From the NCBI GenBank assembly GCA_033060915.1, contig CM065381.1:217001-281000 (forward strand): a stretch of DNA of 64,000 nucleotides. Reading direction: 5' to 3'. This DNA is from Euryodendron excelsum. Lineage: Eukaryota > Streptophyta > Magnoliopsida > Ericales > Pentaphylacaceae. A program made the translations under genes and the position numbers. Below the pieces are notes generated by a model, which was not told the DNA's origin, made no database searches, and worked only from the letters and a program-made list of their open reading frames with translations. This document shows, piece by piece, positions 1 through 9,804 of this stretch (position 1 is its first letter; the number at the start of each line of letters is the position of its first letter).

Positions 1-474
1 ATTGTGGGTGTTTATTATCATTTTTTATGAATTTGATTATCTACTGTAAGCACGTTGACTTTTAGCTCACCCCCACATAGACCTTTTTGACAGGTAAGTT
101 AAGGATGGAGTTCAGTTTACTGTAGTCTTGGTCGTCGCCACGATGGCGTTTATATTGGTATCAGGAGTGTCAAGTCTTGGAGACGAGCTTTTGCTGCTTT
201 ACTTCTGTTTCTTGTAGTGTTTTGTATGAGACATTAGGACTTGGTTTTATATAATGCTTTATGCCATGACTTTGTAATAATGTAAACAACCTATGGTTTA
301 CTTTTACTATATAGTACGGTATTGATACATAGTTCTTGTCTATATATATGTTTAGTCAATTTACAGTTTATTTTTTGGTGTATGGTAAGGTGTCGTTTGC
401 TAGTATGGTGGCATGTGTGATCACGCCCTGCCTAATGTGACATTAATGATGTCTAATTAAGTTAGAGGTGTGAC
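1..474 (+). mobile_element. LTR fragment (3' part) of the local chromovirus family
   Basis: The stretch is similar to the 5' LTR at 697-1322. Shared landmarks are the phrase around 27-60 (compare 898-935) and the terminal block around 395-474 (compare 1230-1322), ending in a TGACA terminus. It is cut by the left window edge. No primer-binding site follows, because an inverted repeat arm starts immediately at 475. It therefore looks like a solo or remnant LTR. The similarity is clear but divergent by eye. Confidence 0.65.
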
Positions 475-696
475 ATATTCTATAAGAACTGATGGTTTGA
501 TCTTTCATGTGTAAGCGGTACTCTACATATCAAATTATCTACTATATAGAACAATAGACACATATGCATAATCATTAAATAAATAACGCAAAGCAAACAT
601 TACTCGCACAGATTCTCATTACAATGGAATAACTAATTTATTAATAAATACTAAAGCTATTACACAAAGCATGTTTTTTAGTATAAATTCTTAACA
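475..696 (-). repeat. Left arm of a 222-bp inverted repeat
   Basis: The reverse complement of this stretch matches 4816-5036 along its whole length with scattered substitutions, clearly above 80% by eye. Its inner end (TTAACA at 691-696) corresponds to TGTTAA at 4816. It sits exactly between the end of one LTR fragment and the start of the next. See the matching arm and the finding. Confidence 0.75.
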
Positions 697-1322
697 GAAC
701 TAAACTAAAGAGTGTCAATATAGGACATTTTTTATAACAAGTCATCGATATATTGGGCCAACGTTATCAAAATAGTGCACTCATGTATGATGATATCAAA
801 CACTACATCACAAAGAGGCATTACATATGCAAGATATTACTCATTGATGATAGTGGATTATCTATTGGTGGATCACTCAGAGTTTATCTATCATTCATTC
901 TTTATGAGTTTGATTATCTTAGTGAGCACGTTGATAATAGTTCACATCCACACAAGTTGTTTGGCAGGAAAGATGATGATGTCCGGTCTACTGCTGTTGA
1001 TATCGATAATGTTGAGTTAGAGAGTTTTGAGGAGCTCTACTTGTTAAGTCTTAGATTCTATATATGTTATACACTGGATGAGAGTCTTTTGGAGTTTGTT
1101 TGCATTATGGTCTAGTAAATATTTGTGAGTTTGGTTTAGTAACCTTCTTTATGTATGTATCGGTAATTATGGGATAGTTTTATATATAATGATGTTGTTT
1201 ATCCCTTACATGATTCTTATATTTGGTATTGATGTGAGGTATCGTTCGCAGGTTGATTACCTGTGCGATCACACCTCTTTTACTAAGGCGTTAATGACGT
1301 CTAATGAGGAGTGGACGTGACA
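697..1322 (+). mobile_element. 5' LTR of chromovirus copy A
   Basis: This LTR ends in GTGACA and is followed within a few bases by a primer-binding site. It aligns along its length with the LTR of copy B (7601-8195) and with the fragment at 1-474. The recognisable start is TGTCAATATAGG near 713. The 16 bases before it align with the ACTAACCTAAAGAG repeats that precede copy B. It contains no coding sequence. Confidence 0.7.
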
Positions 1323-1324
1323 GA

Positions 1325-1338
1325 TTGATATCAGAGCC
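1325..1338 (+). other. Primer-binding site, copy A
   Basis: The sequence TTGATATCAGAGCC lies three bases after the LTR terminus. It is close to the initiator tRNA-Met complement (TGGTATCAGAGC) used by many plant LTR retrotransposons. The same site follows the LTR of copy B at 8199-8211. Confidence 0.7.
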
Positions 1339-1881
1339 AAGGTTTAAGGCCAAAGGTTAAGGCCAAGGTTTAAGACAAAAGCTACGTTATTAAATTGGTG
1401 TCTAGAGTTGTAGTGGACTGTAGGGTATTGTTGAGTCAATGTAAGTTGATAGGAATATATGGGTCATATAAATTGTGTACTAACCCTGAATTGATGTGTA
1501 AAGAATGACACAAAGAGATCCACCAAGAGGAGTGGAGGAAGAAACATCATCAGCTACAGCTAAAGGGCAGGGACACTAGGAACAGGGTACTCAAAATCCA
1601 CCAGATGCAATTGATAGTGTGGCTAATATGTTGGCATAGTATATAGACTACCAGTCCACAAAGCCTACGCTGCGTGGTAGTACTTTGCATGAACAATTCA
1701 TGAAGCTCAATCCACTAGAGTTTACTGGGGCAACAAACGATTGGCAGCAAAAGAGTGACTAAAAAAGTTATTAGGTATGGATTGGTTATTATCTTATTAT
1801 GCCTCTATTAATTGTTTCAAGAAAAAAGTTGTGTTCCAAATGCCTAATGAATTAGAGTTCAGATTCCAATGAGAGTGGGAT

Positions 1882-2700
1882 ATGGTCCCTACTTATTTGA
1901 TATCAGCTTTAAAAGCCAAGAAGCTATTACAAAAAGGGTGTGAAGGGTACCTGGCTCATGTGATTGATATTACCAAATCAAAATTAAAGTTGTCAGATAT
2001 TCCAGTAGTGCGAGACTTTGTGGATGTGTTTTCAGATGAATTTCCAAGAATTGTACCTAACAGGGAAATAGAGTTCTTTATTAAATTATTGTCGGGACTA
2101 CTCTAATTTCCATTGCCCTTTATAGAATGGCACCAACAGAATTGAAAGAGTTGAAGATTCAGTTGCAAGACTTATTAAATCGGGGGTTTATACAATCAAG
2201 TGTGTCACCATGGGGAGCTTCGGTCTTATTTGTAAAGAAGAAAGATAGGACAATAAGACTTTGTATAGATTACCGGTAATTGAATCAAGTTACAGTAAAG
2301 AATAAGTATCATTTGCCGCGTGTCGATGATTTGTTTGATCATTTACATAGAACTAAAGTATTTTCAAAGATTGATATGAGATCAGGCTATCATCAACTGG
2401 AGGTGAAAGATAGTGATGTTTCAAAGACTACTTTTTGTACTCGGTATGGACACTACGAGTTTTTAATAATGTATTTTGGAATGACCAATGCTTCAACTAT
2501 TTTCATGAACTTAATGAATTGGGTATTTCAGCTTTTTCTCAATTCTTTTGTGATTGTGTTTATAGATGATATATTAGTATATTCACATAATAAGGAGAAA
2601 CATTAAAGACATTGGAGGCTTGTGTTACAAACATTATCAAAACGGCAATTGTATGCCAAATTTAGTAAGTGTGAGTCTTGACTTGATAAAGTAGTATTTT
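1882..2700 (+). pseudogene. Reverse transcriptase domain remnant, copy A
   Basis: The fingers-palm region reads through frames at 1882-2106 and 2280-2606. The first catalytic aspartate motif ([11 protein letters not shown], about 2368-2400) and the active-site FIDDILVYS (about 2560-2586) are both kept. Stops occur near 2104, at 2278 (inside the DYR-LNQ motif) and at 2604, so the domain is non-functional despite the intact motifs. Confidence 0.85.
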
Positions 2701-2732
2701 TAGGACTTGCAATATCTAAAGAAGGCATTTGT

Positions 2733-3215
2733 GTGGATCCAAAGAAGATTGAAGCTGTAATCAACTGGGAACAACCAAAGAATGTGTTTGAAGTTAGAAG
2801 TTTCTTAGGATTAGCGAGATATTACAGAAGATTTATTCAAGGATTTTCATCTATTGTAGTTCCATTAACTAAATTTACTTGGAAAGATGTGAAGTTTGAA
2901 TGGACTGATGATTGTGAGCGCGGTTTCCAAAGATTAAATATAAAGCTAACAACGGCTCTAGTGTTGACCATTCTTTCAGGGAAAGGAGATTTTGTGATAT
3001 ATAGTGATGCATCTCATCAAGGTCTTGGTTGTGTATTGATGCAAAGAGGTAGAGTTATTGTTTATGCTTCAAGAAAATTGAAAACTCATGCGAGGAATTA
3101 TCCTATCCATGAATGTGAGGCAACGAAGGTGGATGGAGTTGATTGAAGACTATGAATGTGTTATCCATTATCATCTAGAAAGAGCCAATATAGTGGCTGA
3201 TGCTTTGAGTCGAAA
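2733..3215 (+). pseudogene. RNase H domain remnant, copy A
   Basis: The connection region (FLGLARYYRRFIQGFS) and the RNase H start (VIYSDASHQGLGCVLMQ, with its catalytic Asp) are open from 2733 to 3146. After about 3125 sequence is missing: the frame passes from HECEA directly to a late segment ending in ADALSRKS near 3215. The middle of RNase H is therefore deleted. Confidence 0.8.
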
Positions 3216-3509
3216 GTCTTCAGGAAGATTAACATGTATGAAATGTTATCGAGTATAAATATTTGCAGAGCTAACTTCTTTAGGAGTAGAGTTCGTAATG
3301 GTAGGAGTTAATGCTTTGTTAGTACAGTTTCATGTTAGACCATTATTACTTAACAAGATCTCAGAGTTACAAACTTAAGATTTACAACTTGAGAAGTTTA
3401 GAAAGCAAGTGAAAGAAGGTATTAAAACTAGCTTTGTTATTTATGAAAATGGTACTTTGATGTTTGGAACTCGTTTTTGTGTACCAAATGATCAAGCTTT
3501 GAAAAATGA

Positions 3510-4235
3510 GATTCTTGAATAAGAACATCAATCCTTATATGCTATGCATCCAGGGAGTACTAAGATGTATCGAGATCTTTGGGAAGTTTGTTGGTGGCCT
3601 AGTATGAAGAAAGAAATTACATAGTTTGTGGCAAAGTGTTTAACTTGTCAACAGGTAAAGGCGAAACATCATAAATTGGCAGGATTGATGCAACCTCTTC
3701 TTATTCCATAATAGAAGTGGGAACACATTACTATGGATTTTGTGGTGGGATTACTAAGAACCCAAAGTGGATTTGATTCCATTTGAGTAATTGTTGATAG
3801 GTTGACTAAATCAGCTCATTTTATACCTGTGAAGATTACTTGTTCTATTGATAGACATGCTAAATTGTATGTGGATGAGATTATCAAATTGCATGGAGCA
3901 CCGGTATCTATTATAGCTGACAGGGACCCAAGATTTATTTCTAGATTTTGGCCCAGTTTACAGCAAGCTATGGGTACAACACTGAAGTTCAGTACGTCAT
4001 TTCATCTTCAAACCGATGGACAGACAAGGAGGACTATTTTAGACTTTGGAGGATATGTTGAAAGCCTGTGTACTTGACTTTAAAGGAAGTTGGGATGATC
4101 ATCTAACCTTAATGGAGTTTGCATACAATAATAGCTATCAATCCAGCATTGGGATGGCTACATTTGAAGCTTTGTATGGTCGGCGGTGTAGAACTCCAGT
4201 TTTGTTGGAGTGATACAGGAGAAAGATAGTTATTG
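3510..4235 (+). pseudogene. Integrase core remnant, copy A
   Basis: A zinc-binding segment (HPGSTKM... CLTCQQVKA, about 3545-3660) is followed by the catalytic core: MDFVVGL near 3733, TKSAHFIPV at 3805 and the ADRDPRF motif near 3916. In-frame stops interrupt it near 3522, 3622, 3710 and 3784. A frame change near 4030-4080 precedes the segment reading FGS/AYNNSY and ALYGRRCR (about 4085-4200). Confidence 0.8.
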
Positions 4236-4773
4236 GGTCTGGAGATGATTCGAGATACAACTGAAAAAGTCAAGATTGTTCAAGAATACTTGAAAATGGC
4301 ACAAAGTAAACAGAAAAGTTATACAAATAACAGAATAAAAGAGTTAGAATTTGAGGTTGGTGACCAAGTGTTCTTGAAAGTTTTTCTATGGAAAGGTATA
4401 TTGAGATTTGGGAAGAAAGGGAAATTAAGTCCAAGATATATTGAACCATATGCTATTATTGTGAGAATTAGTGCCACAACGTATCGGTTGGATTTGCCAT
4501 CCGAAATGTCTAAATTGCATAATGTTTTTCATGTGTCCATGTTACGGAAGTATATGTTGGATCCGTCACATGTGTTAACTCAACAACCGATAGAATTGGA
4601 GAATAACTTAACTTATGTAGAGGGACCAGTTCAAATTCTAGATCATAAAGAGCAAGTTTTGTGTAACGAAGTGATACCACTAGTAAAAGTGTTGTGGAGG
4701 AATCATTCAATTGAGGAGGCCACATGGGAGAGTGAGGAATCAATGAGAAATTAGTATCCATATCTATTCTAGC
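4233..4773 (+). pseudogene. Integrase C-terminus and chromodomain, copy A
   Basis: An open stretch of about 173 codons carries the integrase C-terminal segment (QKSYTNNRIKELEFEVGDQVFLKV, then LSPRYIEPYAI) and the chromodomain (VLWRNHSIEEATWESEESMR). In related chromoviruses this module targets integration to modified histone H3. A stop falls at 4752, just before the usual YPYLF ending. This is the best preserved part of the element. Confidence 0.85.
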
Positions 4774-4802
4774 CTGGTAAGTGAATTTCGAAACGAAATT
4801 CT

Positions 4803-4815
4803 TAAAGGAGGAAAG
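4803..4815 (+). other. Polypurine tract, copy A
   Basis: The purine-rich run TAAAGGAGGAAAG lies directly before a TGTTAAGG terminus at 4816. This is the position and composition expected of the plus-strand primer site just upstream of a 3' LTR. Confidence 0.7.
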
Positions 4816-5036
4816 TGTTAAGGATTTATACTAAAAGACATGCTTTATATAATAACTTTAGTATTTATTAATAAGTTAGTTATTCTATTTTAATGAGAAT
4901 CTGTATGAGCAATGTTTGCATTGCGTCATTTATGTAATGATTATGCATGTGTATATCTTATTTTATATAGTAGATGATTTGGTGTGTAAAGTACGGCTTA
5001 TACACGGAAGATTAGATCATCGGTTCTTATGGAATA
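4816..5036 (+). repeat. Right arm of the 222-bp inverted repeat; possible start of a 3' LTR
   Basis: The arm starts with TGTTAAGG directly after a polypurine tract, as a 3' LTR should, yet it does not resemble the start of the 5' LTR at 697-1322. It is instead the inverse of 475-696. Either it is the U3 start of a longer LTR or an unrelated inverted-repeat unit. Confidence 0.7.
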
Positions 5037-5740
5037 TAAGCTTATCGTTCACAATCTTAGACAGAACTGGACACACCATCAGTAGGACTGTAGCACAAGA
5101 TTTTAATGGTCTGTCTTGACAATGGAAAATAGTATAGTTCTAACTCCTTATACTAGTACACTTTATGTGTATTGAACATGACTGTGTTGAGGTAATTGTT
5201 TTTATACTGACTATATAAAACAATTAATACCTCACGTGCATGTAGTGTTTATTATTTTGATTCATAGAAAATAGATTCTTTGTGAGTCAATAAACTCAGT
5301 GAGTTGGACAATAACATTATGTGTATGGTGAATATTAATTATTGATAGAATCCACATCCCAATATAGGGATTGATGATACCCCCTTAAGGAAGCTTATAA
5401 GTTTTGATTATGTCAAACGTTGCAGGTGGATTATAAATCCGACATATCAAATAAGTTAAATAAAAGGTCTCAAGGAATTAAATAAGTCTAGTAAATTTAA
5501 TTGTCAGCAATTTAATTTAATAAATTAGTATCTGTAATCTTAACGTGGGAAGATAAATAAGTATTTAATAATATGGAGCTTGAAATATAATTCATAGTAT
5601 GACAGAGAGTGCAATTATAATTCAATAGTGGTATAAATTATAATTTACGTAAATAGGGATTAATCCTGGTTGGATTAGGAATCCTTATTTGCGTAGGAAG
5701 CCCTAGTTATACTAATCCTATGGTCCCTATTATAGCTTCT

Positions 5741-5748
5741 ATATATAC
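5741..5748 (+). promoter_or_regulatory. TATA-like box in LTR-like DNA
   Basis: The run TATATATA is followed by CGCACTCTAAGAGC, which resembles the promoter of a retrotransposon LTR. There is no downstream gene that it clearly serves. Confidence 0.3.
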
Positions 5749-6980
5749 GCACTCTAAGAGCAGTTAGGGTGACGTTTGCTCATTATTGAGAGATACACAT
5801 TTTTGTGAGGAAGAGAAAGCCTAGTAGCTGGAAGCCCATTCTCTCTAGAGTAAGCGTATACAAGGGATACAACAGAAGTCCGAAAGTTGAGTTTGAGTAG
5901 TTGATTCGTGCTTGTTGTTGTTGCTTGATTCGTGCTTATTGCTGTTACTTGTTATTAGGGATCAAACTAGAGAGATCTCAAAGGTATGATTCTAATCACA
6001 TAGATTAGGCTATGCTAATCAGATAGGAATTTTTGGTAGTATGTGTATGCACTATAGCTAGATCGTAGGAAATTTTGCAATCCCCAGTAAGAAGAACTAT
6101 GGAAGAAAGAACTATGAGACCTTACTTTGCTTATCATCATGTTTAGTTTAATTGCATATGATGTAGTGCATGATTATCCTAATCAAGGAGCTTGATTAGC
6201 ATGTTTTAATAAGAGCATATTATATAAGGATTGATTTATTTTAAGCATGATTAATTAGCCTAATTCATGATTAATTAGCTTAATGAATATTCATACTTAA
6301 CTTAATGTTAATAATGATTAATTATCATAAGTGTGCTTAATTATGCTAATCATTTGGATTAATGGTATGTGGAGAAGCAAGGAGGTGCTAGGTGAGAGGT
6401 TAATCTCAGGCAACCTAGGTGTGTGCCTCATTACATATGAGGTGTATGCATAAGGTGTGTGTGTGAGGTGTGTGTTTCATTAGCATTGTATATGTGTGAG
6501 ACATGTGTGTAGATAGATACAAGTTGTATCTATAATTGCCTTCAAGTCAAGGGAAAAAAGAGGAGAGAGGTGCTTGTGTTTGGTAAAAAGAAATGAGGGA
6601 AAAGGAGAGAAAAAGGAGAATGAAGAAGAGAAAAATAGGAAATTAAAGGGAAAAGTTGTGCATCTGTTGTTTGAGGTGAGGAATCTAAAATTCATGCTTG
6701 TTTCATTGCATTTCTATTGATTGTTACATTAGAAAGGTCTATCATGTCTTATAATTGAGAATTGAATATAAGAAACTTGAGATTCAAGTTGGAGACTTAA
6801 GAATTCTTCATGTTTTGTATGTGTTGATGTTTTGAAGTCTTGTTTGAGACTTTAGAAATTCATTCTAGGCTTTAGAAGGTTTAGAATTATGTTGGAGTTG
6901 GAAAGGAGGCTTAAAATCATGAAATAAAAACATCATTTTCAAACCTAGGAAGAAGGAGGGGTGCTATGGTAGGGTGGAGG

Positions 6981-7098
6981 GTGCCTAGTGGCGTGCCTGG
7001 CTGGAGAGGGGAGCCAGTACAATGCTAGTAAGGTGCCTAGTGGCATGCCTGGTTGGAGAGGGGAGCCAGTACAATGCCAGTAAGGTGCCTAGTGGCAC
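6981..7098 (+). repeat. Tandem repeat, 52-bp unit, about 2.3 copies
   Basis: The phrase GTGCCTAGTGGC recurs at 6981, 7033 and 7085. The intervening 52 bases are nearly identical in the first two units, which share GGAGAGGGGAGCCAGTACAA. It is GC-rich compared with its surroundings. Confidence 0.85.
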
Positions 7099-7522
7099 AC
7101 TCCTCTGGCCAGGGGGCACTCCTTTGGGTTGGTTTGGTCAGTTTGACCTCCGTTTTGCATTTTATCTTCTTGTGTTGCATCAGGAAGGATTTAATTCTTC
7201 TAATTGAGTTCCTAAAGTGTTATTGATATATCATTTCATATATTTGAGCATCATAAGTCATGAACAAGCATTGATTATGCATATATTTTATAAGTTTAAC
7301 GTGGTATGATAGGTTCGGAAGCGGCTAAGGATACTCCAATTCCACCAAATGAGTGAATCAACCTTACTTTATACAACGAATTGAGGTGGGAATTTAAGAT
7401 ATTGTTACTCTTATTGAATTAAATGTCTTGTTATCAATGTTGATGTTGATTGTTAGATTATGAGGTTGCATTGCATACAATATACATTGTGTGCATAACT
7501 TACATTGCACGGAGGAGGTTTA

Positions 7523-7612
7523 GTCGATGTGGGACTAACCTAAGTTTAAGTTGATGTGGGACTAACCTAAAGAGTGTTGATGTGGGACTAACCTAAAGAG
7601 TGTTGATGTGGG
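7523..7612 (+). repeat. Tandem repeat of the chromovirus LTR start, about 26-bp unit
   Basis: The phrase GATGTGGGACTAACCTAA occurs three times, followed by a last copy reading GATGTGGGACATTC that leads into the LTR of copy B. The two central units have a period of 26 bp. The repeat obscures the true LTR start. Confidence 0.8.
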
Positions 7613-8195
7613 ACATTCTTGATAACAAACCATCGATATATTGGGCCAATGTTATCAAAACAATGCGCTCATGTGTAATGATATCAAACATTGCATCGCA
7701 AATAAGCGTTGCATATATGAGATATTACTCATTGATGATAGTGGATTATCTATTGATAGATAACTCAAAGTTTATTCATCATTCATTCTTTATGAGTTTG
7801 ATTATTTTAGTGAGCACGTTGACAATAACTCACACCCATACAAGTTGTTTTGCAAGAAAGATAATGATGTCCAATCCACTACTATTGATGCAATATTGTT
7901 GAGTTGGAGAGCTTTGAAGAGCTCTACTTGTTAAGTCTTAGATTATGTATACGTTGTACACGGGACAAGAGTCTTTTGTAGTTTGTTTACATTATGGTAT
8001 TGAAAATATTTGTGAATTTGGTTTAGTAGCCTTCTTTATTTTTGTATCAGTGATTGTGGGATAGTTTTATATATATCCCTTATATGATTCTTATATTTGG
8101 GATTGATATGAGATATCATTCGCAAGTTGGTTGCCTGTGCGATCACACCCCTCCTAAGAAGAAGTTAATGACGTCTAATTAGGAGTGAGTGTGAC
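7601..8195 (+). mobile_element. 5' LTR of chromovirus copy B
   Basis: It aligns with the copy A LTR over its full length, from TGTTGATGTGGGACATT to GTGTGACA. A primer-binding site (TTGATATCAGAGC) follows at 8199-8211. Confidence 0.75.
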
Positions 8196-9691
8196 AGATT
8201 GATATCAGAGCTGAGGTTTAAGGCCAAAGGTTAAGGCCAAGGCTACATTATTGAGTTGGTGCCTAGAGTTACAGTGGACTGCATGGTGTTGTTGATTCGG
8301 TGTAAGTTAATAGGAATATGTGGGTCATATAAATTGTGTGCTAACCCTGAATTAATACAGAAAGAATAACACAAAGAGATCCATCAAAGGGAGTGGAGGA
8401 ATAAGCATCATTAGCTCTAGCTAGGGGATAGGGACGCTAGGAACAAGGTACTCAGAATCCACCAAATGCAATCGACAGTGTGGCTAATGTGTTGGCACAG
8501 TATATAAAGTACCAGTCAACAAGACCTACGTTGCGTGGTAGTACTTTGCATGAGTTGTAGTACTTTGCATGAACAATTCATGAAACTCAATCCACTAGAG
8601 TTTACTGGGGCAACAGACGATTGGAAGCAGGAGAGTGGCTAAAGAAGTTATTAGGTATGGATTGGTTATCATCTTATTAGGCCTCTATTGATTGTTTCAT
8701 GAAAGAAGTTGTGCTCCAAATGTCTAATGAATTAGAGTTCAGATTTTAAGGAGAGAGGGATGTGGTCTCTACTTGTTTGATATCAACTTTGAAAGCCAGA
8801 AAGCTGTTACAAAAAGGGTCTGAAGGGTTTCTGGCTCATGTGATTGATACTACCCAATCAGAATTGAAGTTATCAGATATTCTAATGGTGTGAGACTTTG
8901 TAGATGTGTTTCCAAATGAACTTCCAGGAATTGTGTCTGACAGGGAATTGGAGTTCTTTATTAAATTGTTGTGGGGGACTACTCCAATTTCTATTGCTCC
9001 TTATAGAATGGCAACAACAGAATTGAAAGAATTGAAGATTCAGTTGCAAGACTTATTAAATCGGGAGTTTATACAATCAAGTGTGTCACAGTAGGGAGCT
9101 CCAGTCTTATTTGTAAAGAAGAAAGATGAGACAATGAAACTTTGTATAGATTACCGGTAATTGAATCAAATTATAGTAAATAATAAGTATCATTTGCCAC
9201 GTATTGATGATTTGTTTGATCAGTTGCAAGGAACTAAAGTGTTTTCAAAGATTGATTTGAGATCAGGCTATCATCAACTGAAAAGTGAAGGATAGTGATG
9301 TTTCAAAAACTACTTTCCGTACTCGGTGTGGATACTACGAGTTTTTAGTAATACATTTTGGAGTGACTAATGCTCCAGCTATTTTTATGAACTTAATGAA
9401 TCGGGTATTTCAGCCTTTTCTTGATTCTTTTGTGATAGTGTTTATAGATGATATATTGGTATATTCATATAATAAGGAGGAGCATGAAAGACATTTGAGA
9501 CTTGTGTTACAAACATTGTGAGAACGACAATTGTATGCCAAATTTAGTAAGTGTGAGTTTTGGCTTGATAGAGTAGTATTTTTGAGACATGTAATATCTA
9601 AAGAAGGCATTTATGTGGATTCAAAGAAAATTGAAGCTGTAATCAATTAGGAATAACCAAAGAATATATCTGAAGTTAGAAGTTTCTTGGG
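8196..9691 (+). pseudogene. Decayed chromovirus gag-pol, copy B, truncated in RNase H
   Basis: This parallels copy A from the primer-binding site through the gag remnant, the same gag/protease deletion junction (about 8613-8665) and the reverse transcriptase. Kept motifs are [11 protein letters not shown] (about 9250-9280) and FIDDILVYS (about 9443-9469). There are stops near 8890, 9092 and 9160, and one extra base near 9281 breaks the RT frame. The sequence stops at the SFLGL motif of the connection domain (about 9686-9691), and everything beyond it, including integrase and chromodomain, is deleted. Confidence 0.85.
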
Positions 9692-9804
9692 CTTATTTTT
9701 GGAATTGATGTGAGGTATTATTCGTAAGTTGGTTACCTGTGCAATCACACCTCTCGTAAGAAGACGTTAATAACGTCTGATTATGAGCGGGTGTAACACT
9801 GACA
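9692..9804 (+). mobile_element. 3' LTR end fragment of copy B
   Basis: The last ~110 bases of the family LTR (compare 1215-1322 and 8090-8195) are fused directly to the truncated RNase H. A single large deletion therefore removed the rest of pol and most of the 3' LTR. Confidence 0.75.

Larger units (their letters stand above)
1510..4773 (+). pseudogene. Decayed chromovirus gag-pol, copy A (Ty3/gypsy, Tekay/Del-like)
   Basis: Remains of one gag-pol reading frame are split by many stops and frameshifts. The order is a gag N-terminal remnant (about 1510-1755), a junction into the protease/RT linker (MDWL near 1780, then ISALKAKKLL at 1907), reverse transcriptase, RNase H, integrase and a C-terminal chromodomain. 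Most of gag, including the zinc knuckle, and the protease are missing between about 1755 and 1775. The domain order and the chromodomain place it among plant chromoviruses, and the wording of the linker and chromodomain is typical of the Tekay/Del group. Nothing here can be translated as a working polyprotein. Confidence 0.85.
5037..7520. other. Non-coding, probable LTR-derived or remnant TE DNA
   Basis: No credible coding region is seen. The part at 5700-5990 looks like an LTR transcription start region, with a TATA-like run at 5741-5748 followed by a conserved-looking leader. From 6170 to 6360 the sequence is a TTAAT/ATTAG-rich low-complexity run. A 52-bp tandem repeat lies at 6981-7098. 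Confidence 0.5.

Noticed and set aside
753..1115. 120-codon open frame in the chromovirus LTR
   Set aside because: It lies inside the LTR, the equivalent stretch of copy B is not open in the same way, and it matches no known protein.
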